Source of the DNA: Labrenzia sp. PHM005
Lineage (GTDB): Bacteria; Pseudomonadota; Alphaproteobacteria; Rhizobiales; Stappiaceae
Assembly (NCBI RefSeq): GCF_006517275.1
Contig: NZ_CP041191.1
Location: 2,289,001 to 2,353,000 of the forward strand
Direction: 5' to 3'
Length of the DNA stretch: 64,000 bases
Below, in pieces: positions 14,301-23,732 of the stretch. Position 1 is the first letter of the stretch. Each line of letters opens with the position of its first letter. Made by a program: the position numbers and the translations under genes. Under the pieces are notes generated by a model, which did not search any database, was not told the origin of the DNA, and worked only from the letters and a program-made list of their open reading frames with translations.

Positions 14301-17285
14301 GATGGTGGGAACGATGTTCTCGTCACAGCACAACGGGCGGAAGGTCTCGGCGGCGATGATATCATCGCGCAAGCAGAAACCGCGACCGGTGGCGCTGGTT
14401 TAGACACTTACATTTTTGAGCCAACATCTCGAAATCTGGTCGTCGATCTCTCCAACGGTAGCAATCAGCTCGTTAGTGGTGTGTCGGTTCAGTTGACCGG
14501 ATTTGAACGGGTCATCACCTCCAGCGGCAATGACCGGATTACGGCGTCTGATGCTGCCAACATCCTCATTGGAGGGGCTGGCAATGACACATTTCTGGCT
14601 CTCGAAAGCAACGATAATGTTCAGGGTGGCGACGGCACAGATACCGCCGACTATTCTGGATCGGCTTTTGGTGTCACGCTTGACCTGACAACAGGCAGAG
14701 CCGTTTTTGAAAATGGCGACGAAGTCACCGCATCTGGCCTGGAAAGAGTGATTGGGTCAGATGGTCGGCGCGATGTTCTTGTGTCTGGCGATGGTGATCA
14801 GAAGCTGGAAGGGCTTGGCGGAGACGATCAGATTACATCTGGCGGCGGCAATGATGATGTTGAAGCCGGTGAGGGTGATGATCGTGTCGATTTGGGTTCT
14901 GGCGATGACACCGCGGACCTTGGCGCCGGAAACGACTATGCCGAAACCGGCGATGGCCGCGATAACGTTGATGGCGGCGATGGCAACGATGTCATCATTG
15001 CTGCAGGCAATTTGGCTGACCCGAATACTGTGCTCGATGATTTCCTTAGCGGCGGCGATGGGGATGACTACATCAGCGGCGGTGATGGGGACGACATACT
15101 GCGCGGCGAGGCCGGCAACGATATTCTTCTGGCTGGTGCCGGGTTTGATGAGGTTGTAGGTGGAGTAGGGCAGGACACCTTTGTCATTTCCTCGAGCGGC
15201 GGAAACGACTTCACCGATTTCAATGCGCTTGAGGACTGGATCTACATCGAAGGTTTCTCATATTCCGACGTTGCAATCGTAGAGGATTTTCAAGGCTTTG
15301 CAGAGATCAGGCTGCCAAATGGAAAGCGGGTCTTTACCCAGTCCCAAGTCGCGGATGTAACCATCGACCGGTTTCTCCTCGAAAAGCCGCCTGTTCCAGC
15401 TCAGCCTACTGGAAATGCGGCGCCGACGTCTATTTCAATATCAACAAACTCCATCGACGAGAATTCTCCGGTTGCGACTGTTGTTGGTCAGATCACGGTC
15501 ACCGACCCGGACGGCGGAGATACTCATATTGTGAGCCTCGTCGATGATGCAGGTGGGCTTTTCGCCCTGGAAAATCGCAATCTGGTCGTCAGCGGGCCGC
15601 TCGACTATGAGACGGCGACTAGCCGTCAGATCACATTGCGCGCTGTTGATGCCGGGGGGCTGAGCGTCGATCAAACTCTGACAATTTCGGTGAACGATCT
15701 TCCTGACACCAATGGTGGTCAGACCGGTGGCGGGAACGGCGGGCAAACCGGCGGAGGAAATGGGGGCTCAGCACCTGGTGGTTCAGGGCCATCTGTCCCG
15801 CCTTCCGCCCCTCTCCCTATCGCAGATCAACCGCCGGGATCCGGTCCCATACAGACACCCTCCGGAGTGCCTATTTCGGAGCGAAACTTCAGCAATCAGG
15901 GAACCGAAACTGCAAGTGTCTTCTTGTTAGGAGACAATGAACAAGATGGTCTTGTCGCGATTCTGCCAGGTGGTGTTGGCGTTCAAAGCCGGGGGCCAGA
16001 TACGCCAGAGATGAATACGCAAGCGTTGGAATATCTGCTTGGCATACTGGGCGGAACTCCGGAACAGAATGCGGCGGCAGAGACGGCTGCAAACACCTGG
16101 ATCAACAGTCTGCCTGAGGATACCGAATATCAAGTGCGGTCTCTGGAGTTGACGGCAGACCAAGCCGCGTCCGGGCCAATTGTGATTGACGGTGGCGACA
16201 CGAGTACCACTCGCGAAGCCTTTGTTATCGATGTCAGCGGGTTGCCATCAGGCACAGAGCTGCAAATCAATGATGTTGAATTCATTCAGATCATTGGCGA
16301 TGTGAGAATGACGGGTGGTGCCGGTAGCAATATCGCCGTCGGTGATGAGGGCGCGCAATACATTGTCCTGGGCGCAGACGACGATGAACTGCATGGCGGT
16401 GGCGGCGATGACACCATTGGATCTGAAGGCGGGGACGACAAGCTCTTCGGCGATGCCGGCAATGACTTTGTCTTTGGCGGGGAAGGTAATGACTTCGTCT
16501 CTGGCGGATCAGGGGATGACCGCCTGTCTGGCGACGCCGGCAATGATCAGATTGTGGGCGGAACGGGCCGTGACATCGCCAAGCTGGAGGGCGCGAGTTT
16601 TGTTGGCATAGAAATTTCTGGTCCGCGTTCAAGCACCGTGGTTGTCACCGGCGCCGATACTGATCACCTGAGCGGTGTCGAACTTCTGATGATCGGAAAT
16701 GAAATCAGGCTGTTGCAGGAAAACGCACCAACTGATTTTGATGAAGCAGTCTATTTGGCTCTCAACAGCGATGTCGCGGAAGCCGTACAGTCAGGGAGCA
16801 TTGCCAGCGGGCTCGAACATTATCAAAACCACGGCGCCCAAGAAGGGCGCCTGTTTGGAAATGATATCGATGAGGCGTGGTACTTAGAAGAAAATGCTGA
16901 TGTTGCTGCCGCCGTTGCAGCCGGTTTGGTGTCATCGGGGTCAATCCATTTTGCCGCCCATGGCCGATCGGAAGGCCGGGATCCAAATCCGTTATTCGAT
17001 GCTGCTTACTACCTGGCTCAAAATGCGGATGTGATGGTCGCCCTCGATTCTGGCGGGTTTGCTTCTGCCTACGATCATTTCAGTCTTTACGGGGCTGCTG
17101 AAGGCCGGTCCGCGAGCCAGTATTTTGGTGCAGCGGATTATCTGGCTGCCAACACGGATGTCGCTGCTGCTGTCCAGTCCGGTGACTTCAGCTCAGCGTA
17201 TGAGCACTTCATCCTCTTGGGTGCTCTGGAAGGCCGGAGCGGTTACGCCGTTGACGGCGTGAGTGCTGAGACCTTGTTCTTGTGA
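11388..17285 (+). CDS. Giant RTX calcium-binding/cadherin-domain protein, probable type I secreted
   Basis: A 1965-residue protein with no N-terminal signal peptide. Residues 1 to about 570 are beta-rich and unrecognised, ending in a cadherin/CalX-like segment. Many GGxGxDxLxG-type nonapeptides bind calcium from about 600 to 1310, interrupted by spacer domains. A cadherin domain follows (about 1345-1440; DENSPVATVVGQITVTDPDGG), then a Gly/Asn/Pro linker, an unrecognised domain, and a second RTX block (about 1645-1730). Four tandem 43-residue repeats occupy 1783-1953. The chain ends AETLFL, an acidic residue followed by hydrophobics as in type I secretion signals. No secretion genes are adjacent. 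Likely role: surface adhesion or extracellular matrix; no catalytic motif was seen. Confidence 0.88.
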   Translation: MALTQNIFFSSQSTALEDLPNVAPVDISAINDIFTLSFQESGSFESFLASANYDFTFSTGLQLNLHDSSLGNLQIDYPMLLDIDLPDRITEGESFEISFRQDQLQVIDEDTAAQTGHSPATITAESLNFDGFSIDLFFRSERSGLSDISLLNTSFGSAFTLDNNLVFDPLNIEVPILELPAGDTSISPIDGVDFNFATPSGVEADATLEIAAANTFEPLELQLIETLADVTINPLELLSLIPSLSPLGALSETFEFPEVDILGHQVEAALEAVVFAPFISGGFGVVQNVSFTPNSLVDVEVFFEGQQVDSGFLSTDFNLTAPLLAGDANLIDGTLDGELRFDLGGEVALDFQIAPVGTIGFEALAAAGSITVDGEESSASVGPVFENSVTGASGTGSFNIFAPITVDLPDDFFPEVVVPFSIALDGEIPVNAQPRLLDGAGNDLTFSDPLAVFEGAFNPLALGQIQVVDDDTVGELLVRFSVDNGTLSADPTANVAVTGSGSNQLTLRGTAENLSAFLATSTRVFFAPDIQGNAAELQILTDDLSGNTTYVTARLQIEPEDGGNLAGQNPIVGGPGGEVLEGTTVEQNDGSRVDQPDSIHGGGGNDTIRGDIANGGEADTLFGGSGDDTIYGNGGSDFIDGGSGNDRLDGDDATLIGGTGDDVITGDNATQRGGAGNDTLTGSGLLDGGDGNDTLRGTGRLVGGSGDDNLTATGASISLEGGDGDDKLDGSADAEILDGGDGADTITSGGGADTITAGQGDDTVTMSLVEGISADGGAGTNHLILNALNSVPGAPVTYLIDLASGALSDSSGASAQALNFENLDFNTDGSADISGNAEDNEISVDQVGSAVSTVSVAGGEGNDTISVTNVFATTTLDGEAGDDVLEGGRSADILIGGAGADTLIGNLGDDEIFADLDDLFLDGGSGVADVLNMSGAENTGVLFIDLVSAHQVLTFGTNAITIVNFENVVGRDGGNDVLVTAQRAEGLGGDDIIAQAETATGGAGLDTYIFEPTSRNLVVDLSNGSNQLVSGVSVQLTGFERVITSSGNDRITASDAANILIGGAGNDTFLALESNDNVQGGDGTDTADYSGSAFGVTLDLTTGRAVFENGDEVTASGLERVIGSDGRRDVLVSGDGDQKLEGLGGDDQITSGGGNDDVEAGEGDDRVDLGSGDDTADLGAGNDYAETGDGRDNVDGGDGNDVIIAAGNLADPNTVLDDFLSGGDGDDYISGGDGDDILRGEAGNDILLAGAGFDEVVGGVGQDTFVISSSGGNDFTDFNALEDWIYIEGFSYSDVAIVEDFQGFAEIRLPNGKRVFTQSQVADVTIDRFLLEKPPVPAQPTGNAAPTSISISTNSIDENSPVATVVGQITVTDPDGGDTHIVSLVDDAGGLFALENRNLVVSGPLDYETATSRQITLRAVDAGGLSVDQTLTISVNDLPDTNGGQTGGGNGGQTGGGNGGSAPGGSGPSVPPSAPLPIADQPPGSGPIQTPSGVPISERNFSNQGTETASVFLLGDNEQDGLVAILPGGVGVQSRGPDTPEMNTQALEYLLGILGGTPEQNAAAETAANTWINSLPEDTEYQVRSLELTADQAASGPIVIDGGDTSTTREAFVIDVSGLPSGTELQINDVEFIQIIGDVRMTGGAGSNIAVGDEGAQYIVLGADDDELHGGGGDDTIGSEGGDDKLFGDAGNDFVFGGEGNDFVSGGSGDDRLSGDAGNDQIVGGTGRDIAKLEGASFVGIEISGPRSSTVVVTGADTDHLSGVELLMIGNEIRLLQENAPTDFDEAVYLALNSDVAEAVQSGSIASGLEHYQNHGAQEGRLFGNDIDEAWYLEENADVAAAVAAGLVSSGSIHFAAHGRSEGRDPNPLFDAAYYLAQNADVMVALDSGGFASAYDHFSLYGAAEGRSASQYFGAADYLAANTDVAAAVQSGDFSSAYEHFILLGALEGRSGYAVDGVSAETLFL
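16734..17249 (+). repeat. Four tandem 129-bp (43-residue) repeats in the RTX C-terminus
   Basis: Successive units begin at 16734, 16863, 16992 and 17121, an exact 129-bp period. Each encodes a pattern close to F-D-x-A-x-Y-L-x-x-N-x-D-V-x-x-A-V-x-S-G-x-x-S-x-x-x-H-(Y/F)-x-x-x-G-x-x-E-G-R. The DNA copies are diverged, so this is an old protein repeat and not a recent duplication. Similar units occur at the ends of other alphaproteobacterial RTX proteins. Confidence 0.85.
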
Positions 17286-17402
17286 ACATGAAAAGCAGGA
17301 GAAGTTATCGGTGGTGATTTACCGTCACTGCAGGCCACATGCATCGGTCATTGGTTCGAAAAACTTGCAGAGCAATGTTTTGAAGGTAACAAGAAGCTTT
17401 GG

Positions 17403-18818
17403 TCAGCACTCTGGCAGATTAACAGCTAGTCCGCCCAGTGAGGTTTCCTTGTATTTCTCCCGCATGTCCTGGCCAGTTTGGCGCATGGTCTCAATGCAAT
17501 TGTCCAGGGGCATGAAGTGTGAACCGTCACCGTGAAGGGCAAGCGAAGCTGCAGAAACTGCTTTGATAGCGCCCATGCCGTTCCGCTCAATACAGGGCAC
17601 CTGCACAAGACCTTTGACCGGGTCGCAGGTCATTCCCAAGTGATGCTCCAGGGCAATTTCGGCGGCATTTTCGATCTGCGCGTTGCTGCCGCCGAGCGCG
17701 GCGCATAGGCCGGCCGCAGCCATGGCGGACGCTGAACCCACTTCCGCCTGGCAACCACATTCGGCGCCGGAAATTGAAGCGTTGTGCTTGATCAGGCCGC
17801 CGATGGCTGCAGCAGTCAGCAGGAATGTATCGATGCCCTCGCGCGTGACATCGACGCAGTGATCTCGATAATAGCGGATTACCGCTGGAACAACACCCGC
17901 CGCACCATTGGTGGGCGATGTCACAACCTGACCGCCGGCGGCGTTTTCTTCGTTGACTGCCATTGCATAAACAGACAGCCAATCGTTGATGGTATGTGGC
18001 TGTTTGGAGTTGGCACCGCTTTGATCCAAGAGGCGTTGATGGATCGCTCTTGCGCGGCGTTTAACACTCAGGCCGCCGGGCAACGTTCCTTCCTGCTCGA
18101 GACCGCGATCGATACACGCGTTCATGACGGTCCAAATAGCGTCCAGCCGGTTGGTCAAAGTGTCTGGGCCAAGGGCGGTTTCTTCGTTGATCCGTTTCAT
18201 CTCGGCGATGGACAGGTTCGAAGCTTCCCCCATTTCAAGCATTTCGGAAGCAGAGCCGAATGGATAGGGATAACCTACGGCTTCTTGTTCTTGATGCAGG
18301 TCTGCATCCGGTGCTTTCTCGGAGGCGATGAGTTCTGCTTCGGTCATCACGAACCCGCCACCGATTGAGTAATACGTCTCGGTCAGCAGAACTTCGCCAG
18401 ACGCATCCAGCGCTGTAAGTCTCATGCCATTGGCATGATACGGCAGGGCCGGGCCGTAATCGAAAGTAAGATCTGCTTCAGGACTGAAGGCAACGTCACC
18501 ACATTCTGGCAACGTGAGTTTTTCGGAGTTCTGCAGATCACCTAATTGTTGTTCTGCCAGGTCAGCATTGACTGCATCTGGACGGAAGCCCAGTAGACCG
18601 AGCATGACTGCGCGATCCGTAGCGTGGCCTTTGCCGGTGAAAGCCAGCGATCCGTGCAGCGACGCTCTTATCCGGGCAACCGACCGTGGATCGAAGCGCC
18701 CGCCTTCTCCCTTCTTTAGCTTGTCGAGAAAATCAACAGCTGCGGTCATCGGCCCCATCGTATGTGAGGATGAAGGGCCGATCCCGATTTTGAAGATGTC
18801 GAAGACACTTAGGAACAT
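17403..18818 (-). CDS. sdaA: L-serine ammonia-lyase (iron-sulfur dependent, single chain)
   Basis: A 471-residue L-serine dehydratase that converts L-serine to pyruvate and ammonia with a 4Fe-4S cluster. The N-terminal beta-domain starts with [20 protein letters not shown], and the alpha-domain carries the conserved [12 protein letters not shown] and [16 protein letters not shown] cysteine segments. It is the last gene of the glycine/serine block, so serine made from glycine by GlyA can be fed into central metabolism. A strong hairpin separates it from gcvP, and no clear ribosome-binding site precedes the ATG at 18818, so it may be expressed at a different level from the upstream genes. Confidence 0.95.
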   Translation of the reverse strand: MFLSVFDIFKIGIGPSSSHTMGPMTAAVDFLDKLKKGEGGRFDPRSVARIRASLHGSLAFTGKGHATDRAVMLGLLGFRPDAVNADLAEQQLGDLQNSEKLTLPECGDVAFSPEADLTFDYGPALPYHANGMRLTALDASGEVLLTETYYSIGGGFVMTEAELIASEKAPDADLHQEQEAVGYPYPFGSASEMLEMGEASNLSIAEMKRINEETALGPDTLTNRLDAIWTVMNACIDRGLEQEGTLPGGLSVKRRARAIHQRLLDQSGANSKQPHTINDWLSVYAMAVNEENAAGGQVVTSPTNGAAGVVPAVIRYYRDHCVDVTREGIDTFLLTAAAIGGLIKHNASISGAECGCQAEVGSASAMAAAGLCAALGGSNAQIENAAEIALEHHLGMTCDPVKGLVQVPCIERNGMGAIKAVSAASLALHGDGSHFMPLDNCIETMRQTGQDMREKYKETSLGGLAVNLPEC

Positions 18819-18836
18819 TGTTCTTGATCCGATGTG

Positions 18837-18868
18837 GAGCGCGGCGCCAAATGAAAGGTGCCGCGCTC
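18837..18868 (-). terminator. Intercistronic hairpin between gcvP and sdaA
   Basis: GAGCGCGGCGCC (18837-18848) pairs with GGTGCCGCGCTC (18857-18868), twelve pairs with one G-U, around an 8-nt loop. It begins 10 nt after the gcvP stop on the minus strand. It lacks a T-run on that strand, so it is more likely an attenuating or message-stabilising structure than a full terminator. Confidence 0.6.
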
Positions 18869-18877
18869 AGATGCTGA

Positions 18878-21733
18878 TTATTCAGCTGCTTCCGCGTAGT
18901 CCGACATTGGCGGGCAGGTGCAGACCAAGTTCCGGTCGCCGTATGCGTTGTCGACGCGATTGACTGGTGACCAGTACTTGTCGACATCAAACGATCCTGC
19001 AGGATAACACGCCTGTTTTCGGCTATAGGGGCGATCCCATTCACCAACGAGGTCTGCCACCGTGTGTGGCGCCCGCTTCAGAGGATTGTTTTCCGGATCG
19101 ATCTTGCCATCGATGATGTCCTGAGCTTCGGCACGGATGGACAGCATTGCCTCACAGAAGCGGTCGAGTTCGGCCTTTGGTTCTGACTCTGTCGGCTCGA
19201 CCATCAAAGTTCCGGCAACCGGCCATGACATGGTCGGGGCATGGAAACCGCTGTCCATCAAGCGTTTAGCAATGTCTTCAACCGTGACACCGGCGCTGTC
19301 CGCAAGAGGTCTGGTATCAAGGATACATTCATGCGCCACACGTCCTGTTTCGGACTTGTAGAGAATATCGTAGCCCTGCTCCAGACGTGCCGCGATGTAG
19401 TTGGCGTTCAGAATTGCCACCTTTGTTGCCTGAGTCAGACCCTCGCCACCCATCAGTAAGATGTAGGCCCAGCTGACCGGCAGAATTGATGGTGACCCGA
19501 AAGGCGCCGCGGAGACGGGCCCCACCGAGCTGCCATATTCCGGGTGGCCGGGGAGATAGGCTTCCAGATGGGATTTGACACCGATCGGCCCCATGCCAGG
19601 ACCGCCACCGCCATGCGGAATGCAGAACGTTTTGTGCAGGTTCAAGTGGCTGACATCGCCGCCGATGTCGCCAGGCTTCACCAGGCCGACCATGGCGTTC
19701 ATGTTGGCGCCGTCAATATAGACCTGACCACCATGATCATGGGTAATCTGGCAGACTTCCTGAACGGTTTCCTCAAACACGCCGTGTGTCGAAGGATAGG
19801 TGATCATGCAGCCAGCAAGATCCGCAGAGTGTTTCTCTGCCTTTTCCCGGAAGTCAGCCAGATCAATGTTGCCGTCTTCGTCAGCCTTGACCGGCACGAC
19901 CTTGTAACCAACCATTTGAGCAGAGGCCGGGTTGGTTCCGTGTGCTGACGTCGGAATCAGGCAGATGTTCCGGTGTGCTTCGCCGCGTGCATCATGGTAG
20001 TTGCGAATGGTCAGGAGACCCGCGTATTCCCCTTGTGCGCCTGAGTTTGGCTGTTGGCTGATGGCGTCATAGCCAGTGATGTCACATAGCTTTTCGTTCA
20101 GGTCTGCGATCATCTCATGATAGCCGGCAGCCTGATCAGCTGGGACGAACGGATGCATGTCCGAGAATTCGGGCCATGTGACTGGGATCATTTCGATCGT
20201 CGCGTTGAGTTTCATCGTGCAGGAGCCGAGCGGGATCATTGCACGGTCAAGTGCCAGATCACGGTCTGCAAGGCGGCGCATGTAGCGGGTGATTTCCGCT
20301 TCTGCCCGGTTCAAGTGGAAAATCGGGTGCGTGAGGTATTCACTTTCGCGCAGAGCATGTTGCGGCAGCCGGTATTCCCGGTTTGCCTCACTGTCGTCCT
20401 GCATGGTGCCGCCGAACGCACGCCAAACGGCTTCGATGGTTTCCGGGCGGGTCTGCTCGTCGAGTGAAATGCCGACTTTGTTGTCGCCAACTTTACGCAA
20501 GTTGATGCCGTTGTCGACGGCAGCGTTGAGAATCACACCTTGCAATGCGCCGACTTCAACGGTGATTGTGTCGAAGAAGACATCCGGTTTGACTTCGAAA
20601 CCGAGAGCTTCAAGGCCTTTTGCCAGGCGGGAGGTCTTGCGGTGAACGGACTGAGCGATCGCCTTGATGCCGTCCGGGCCATGATAAACCGCGTACATGG
20701 ACGCGATGACTGCCAGAAGCGCCTGCGCTGTACAGACGTTGGAATTGGCTTTCTCTCGGCGGATATGTTGCTCGCGGGTCTGCAGGGAAAGGCGGTAGGC
20801 CTTCTTGCCGCGACTGTCGATAGAGACACCAATGATACGGCCTGGCATGCTGCGTTTGAACGCATCCTTGCAAGACATGTAAGCAGCGTGAGGACCACCA
20901 AAGCCCATTGGAACGCCAAAGCGCTGTGTGGACCCAACAGCGATGTCGGCACCCATTTCACCCGGTGATTTCAACAGCGCCAAAGCAAGCGGGTCGGCTG
21001 CGACAATGGCAAGTGCCTTGTTTTCGTGCAGTTGCGCGATGATCTCAGTGAAATCACGAACATGACCGTAAGTTCCAGGATACTGGAAGATGGCTCCGAA
21101 AACGGTTGCTGGATCTAGCTCATCGGGGTTGCCAACCTGGATTTCGATGCCTAAAGGCTCTGCGCGGGTTTTAATGACCGCAATGTTCTGCGGATGACAG
21201 TTTTCATCAATGAAAAACGTGTTGGACTTCGACTTTGCAGAGCGTTTGGCCATTGTCATGGCTTCCGCGGCCGCTGTTGATTCATCCAGCAGAGATGCGT
21301 TGGCAATGTCGAGACCGGTAAGGTCAGACACCATGGTCTGGAAGTTCAAAAGAGCTTCGAGGCGGCCTTGGGAGATTTCCGGCTGATAAGGCGTGTAGGC
21401 TGTGTACCACGCCGGATTTTCCAGAATGTTGCGCAAAATCGGGGCAGGTGTCGTTGTGCCGTAATAGCCTTGACCGATGAGTGACGTCAGCACCTTGTTC
21501 TTGCCAGCAACTTCTTTCATGTGGAAGAGGGCATCACGTTCCGAAAGGCCAGGTCCCCCCCAATCCAGCGGCTGTTTCTGGCGTATGGACGGTGGCACTG
21601 TCGCATCGATAAGATCGTCGAGAGAGGCAAAGCCGACAACCTTCAGCATTTCCTCCATTTCGGCGGGAGAAGGGCCGATGTGCCTGCGGTTGGCAAAGTC
21701 GTAAGCTTGATACGTGGTGAGTTCAAAAGGCAT
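18878..21733 (-). CDS. gcvP: Glycine dehydrogenase (decarboxylating), P-protein
   Basis: A 951-residue P-protein of the glycine cleavage system, the fused (alpha plus beta) form. It decarboxylates glycine and passes the aminomethyl group to the lipoyl arm of GcvH. The PLP lysine is K701 in [18 protein letters not shown]; the glycine-rich loop follows directly. Start at 21733 has an AAAGGA ribosome-binding site and lies 12 bp from the gcvH stop. Length and motifs are normal. It acts with GcvT, GcvH and Lpd encoded in the same block. Confidence 0.97.
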   Translation of the reverse strand: MPFELTTYQAYDFANRRHIGPSPAEMEEMLKVVGFASLDDLIDATVPPSIRQKQPLDWGGPGLSERDALFHMKEVAGKNKVLTSLIGQGYYGTTTPAPILRNILENPAWYTAYTPYQPEISQGRLEALLNFQTMVSDLTGLDIANASLLDESTAAAEAMTMAKRSAKSKSNTFFIDENCHPQNIAVIKTRAEPLGIEIQVGNPDELDPATVFGAIFQYPGTYGHVRDFTEIIAQLHENKALAIVAADPLALALLKSPGEMGADIAVGSTQRFGVPMGFGGPHAAYMSCKDAFKRSMPGRIIGVSIDSRGKKAYRLSLQTREQHIRREKANSNVCTAQALLAVIASMYAVYHGPDGIKAIAQSVHRKTSRLAKGLEALGFEVKPDVFFDTITVEVGALQGVILNAAVDNGINLRKVGDNKVGISLDEQTRPETIEAVWRAFGGTMQDDSEANREYRLPQHALRESEYLTHPIFHLNRAEAEITRYMRRLADRDLALDRAMIPLGSCTMKLNATIEMIPVTWPEFSDMHPFVPADQAAGYHEMIADLNEKLCDITGYDAISQQPNSGAQGEYAGLLTIRNYHDARGEAHRNICLIPTSAHGTNPASAQMVGYKVVPVKADEDGNIDLADFREKAEKHSADLAGCMITYPSTHGVFEETVQEVCQITHDHGGQVYIDGANMNAMVGLVKPGDIGGDVSHLNLHKTFCIPHGGGGPGMGPIGVKSHLEAYLPGHPEYGSSVGPVSAAPFGSPSILPVSWAYILLMGGEGLTQATKVAILNANYIAARLEQGYDILYKSETGRVAHECILDTRPLADSAGVTVEDIAKRLMDSGFHAPTMSWPVAGTLMVEPTESEPKAELDRFCEAMLSIRAEAQDIIDGKIDPENNPLKRAPHTVADLVGEWDRPYSRKQACYPAGSFDVDKYWSPVNRVDNAYGDRNLVCTCPPMSDYAEAAE

Positions 21734-21745
21734 CCCTGCAATCCT

Positions 21746-22111
21746 TTAACCTATGAAGGCCTTGTAAGCGTCGAGATCCATAAGATCATTGAGTTGAGAG
21801 GTGTCCGACAGCTTTATCTTGTACAGCCAGCCGTCTCCTTCAGGACTTTCATTTAGTGTCGCCGGAGATTCTGCAAGAGCTTCGTTTGCCTCGACGATCT
21901 CTCCATCGACTGGTGCATAGATTTCAGAAGCCGCTTTGACGGATTCAACTACACCGATTTCATCGCTCTTGGCGAATGTGTCGCCAGCTTCTTTTTGTTC
22001 GACATAGACAATTTCGCCGAGCTGTTCGGCAGCATGGGCCGTGATGCCCAAGGTGGCGGTGTCGCCCTCAACGGTCATCCACTCGTGTTCTTCTGAGTAA
22101 TAGGTGGTCAC
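21746..22111 (-). CDS. gcvH: Glycine cleavage system H protein
   Basis: A 121-residue lipoyl carrier that shuttles the aminomethyl group between GcvP, GcvT and Lpd. The lipoylated lysine is K59 in VVESVKAASEIYAPVDGE. The reading frame is open to 22168, but GTG at 22111 with a GGGAGA ribosome-binding site 8 nt upstream gives the family's normal N-terminus (TTYYSEEHEW), so it is taken as the start. The gene is tightly packed between gcvT (16 bp) and gcvP (12 bp). Confidence 0.95.
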   Translation of the reverse strand: MTTYYSEEHEWMTVEGDTATLGITAHAAEQLGEIVYVEQKEAGDTFAKSDEIGVVESVKAASEIYAPVDGEIVEANEALAESPATLNESPEGDGWLYKIKLSDTSQLNDLMDLDAYKAFIG

Positions 22112-22127
22112 GCTGATTTCTCCCGAT

Positions 22128-23225
22128 TTAACGTTTGTAGTTTTGCTGCACGAAGGGCAGCGAGACAATCTCGGCAGGTTGCGCTTTCCCGCGGATCATC
22201 AAATTGATCTCTGTTCCCGGTTCACTGCAAGCTGTTGCAACGTAACCCATGGCGACCGGACTGCCTGCAGTCGGTCCAAAGCCACCTGAAGTGATGACGC
22301 CGATATTGTTGCCATCCACGCTTTGAATTTCAACGCCATGCCGAGCGGGCGCACGGCCTTTGGGCTTGATGCCAACCAGTTTTCTAGAAGTGCCTTCGGC
22401 AATTTCTTTCTGAATGCGCTCAGCGCCCGGAAATCCGCCTTCTTCACGCCGGCGCTTCTGAATTGCCCAGACCAATGATGCTTCGATTGGTGATGTGTCA
22501 TTGTCGATGTCGTTTCCGTAAAGACAAAGACCAGCCTCCAGCCGCAGGGAATCGCGAGCGCCCAATCCAGCAGGTTCACAGTTTTCATCGGCCAGGAAAG
22601 CGCGTGAAACCTCGACTGCCTTATCTTCGGGAATTGAGATTTCGTAACCGTCTTCCCCGGTATAGCCAAGGCGTGAAATCCGGCACTCAACACCTGAAAT
22701 CTCACCAACCATTGTTTCCATGAACTTCAGGTCGCGCGCAGCTGGGCACAGAGAACCGACAACATCCTCCGCTTTGGGGCCCTGAACGGCAACAAGTGCG
22801 CGATCGAATATTTCCTCAACTTCAACACCGTCGAGGTGTTTCGCCATATGCGGAATGTCCTGATGACGCATGGAGGCATTGACGACAACAAAGAAATGAT
22901 CGCCCGCATTCGAGACGATCAGATCGTCCATGATGCCGCCATCTTCGTTAGTGAAGAAGCCGTATCGGGCCTTGCCCTCTTTGAGAGTGGAATAGGCTTG
23001 CGGGCAGATCTTTTCCAGTTTTTCGCCGATGTTTTCGCCTCTGAGGATTACCTGACCCATATGGCTGACATCGAACAAGGCCGCTTTTTCACGGCACTGC
23101 TTGTGTTCTCCCATGATGCCCATGGGATATTGAACCGGCATCTCCCAACCAGCAAAATCAACCATCTTGCCGCCAAGTTCGACGTGAAGGTCATAGAGCG
23201 GAGTGCGTTTCGGTGTGTCAGCCAT
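22128..23225 (-). CDS. gcvT: Aminomethyltransferase, T-protein of glycine cleavage
   Basis: A 365-residue T-protein that transfers the methylene group from the H-protein aminomethyl-lipoyl arm to tetrahydrofolate, releasing ammonia. The N-terminal TPLYDLHVELGGKMVDFAGWEMPVQY, the ALFDVSHMGQ segment and the folate-binding C-terminal region with YTGEDGYEISIP are all typical. Start at 23225 has AAAGGG as ribosome-binding site. First of the three tightly linked gcvTHP genes. Confidence 0.97.
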   Translation of the reverse strand: MADTPKRTPLYDLHVELGGKMVDFAGWEMPVQYPMGIMGEHKQCREKAALFDVSHMGQVILRGENIGEKLEKICPQAYSTLKEGKARYGFFTNEDGGIMDDLIVSNAGDHFFVVVNASMRHQDIPHMAKHLDGVEVEEIFDRALVAVQGPKAEDVVGSLCPAARDLKFMETMVGEISGVECRISRLGYTGEDGYEISIPEDKAVEVSRAFLADENCEPAGLGARDSLRLEAGLCLYGNDIDNDTSPIEASLVWAIQKRRREEGGFPGAERIQKEIAEGTSRKLVGIKPKGRAPARHGVEIQSVDGNNIGVITSGGFGPTAGSPVAMGYVATACSEPGTEINLMIRGKAQPAEIVSLPFVQQNYKR

Positions 23226-23254
23226 CTGCAGGCCCTTTCTTGTTCTAAAGACTA

Positions 23255-23668
23255 TCAGTCACGCACGACGGAGACAGTGCAATGCGCATTGCGTACTATT
23301 CGGGCCAGGTTCGGTCCTATCTCGTAGTTCGGGAAGTCGCCCTTTGCTGAAGCCATGATAATGTGGTCGTAGCCATCTTTATGGGCGAGTTTGAGAATTT
23401 CACGATATACGCTGCCTTCTTCAATATGGATCGGAATGTCCTCTGCGCCGTTAGCCGCAAGAATTTCACTCACTTTGCCACGAACGAAGTCTTTTGCGCC
23501 GGATCCATAGTTGGCGGGCAAGTTGGGTAGTTGGATGATTTCGGGAATGACCGAAACCGCATGCAATTCAGCTCCGTAAAACCGAGCCTGTTCCAACGCA
23601 AACGGAATGGCCTTTTTCCAGGACCGGTCGTCGGTATGGTCAATCGGTAATAGAATTTTAGTGGTCAT
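23255..23668 (-). CDS. Universal stress protein (UspA family)
   Basis: A 137-residue single-domain Usp (KILLPIDHTDD at the N-terminus, YDHIIMASAKGDFP and HCTVSVVRD at the end). The usual ATP-loop G-x2-G-x9-G(S/T) is replaced by SAKGDFPNYEIGPN, so nucleotide binding is uncertain. ATG 23668 is chosen because an ATG five codons upstream lies within its GGAGA ribosome-binding site. It is sandwiched between the amino-acid symporter and gcvT, so it is probably co-expressed with glycine catabolism; a direct role there is not known. Confidence 0.88.
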   Translation of the reverse strand: MTTKILLPIDHTDDRSWKKAIPFALEQARFYGAELHAVSVIPEIIQLPNLPANYGSGAKDFVRGKVSEILAANGAEDIPIHIEEGSVYREILKLAHKDGYDHIIMASAKGDFPNYEIGPNLARIVRNAHCTVSVVRD

Positions 23669-23732
23669 GTCTTGTCTCCACAAATCGGCTTAAGGTGTGG
23701 GGAGAGCCAAGTTGCGGCCCTCCCCAAGTCTC

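Noticed and set aside
13180..15200. Dense short DNA repeats that might suggest a CRISPR array
   Set aside because: The repeats are 27-bp-phase coding repeats for RTX nonapeptides inside one long reading frame, not repeats with unique spacers.
23255..23683. Start of the usp gene at 23683
   Set aside because: That ATG overlaps the GGAGA ribosome-binding site of ATG 23668, which begins the conserved Usp N-terminus.
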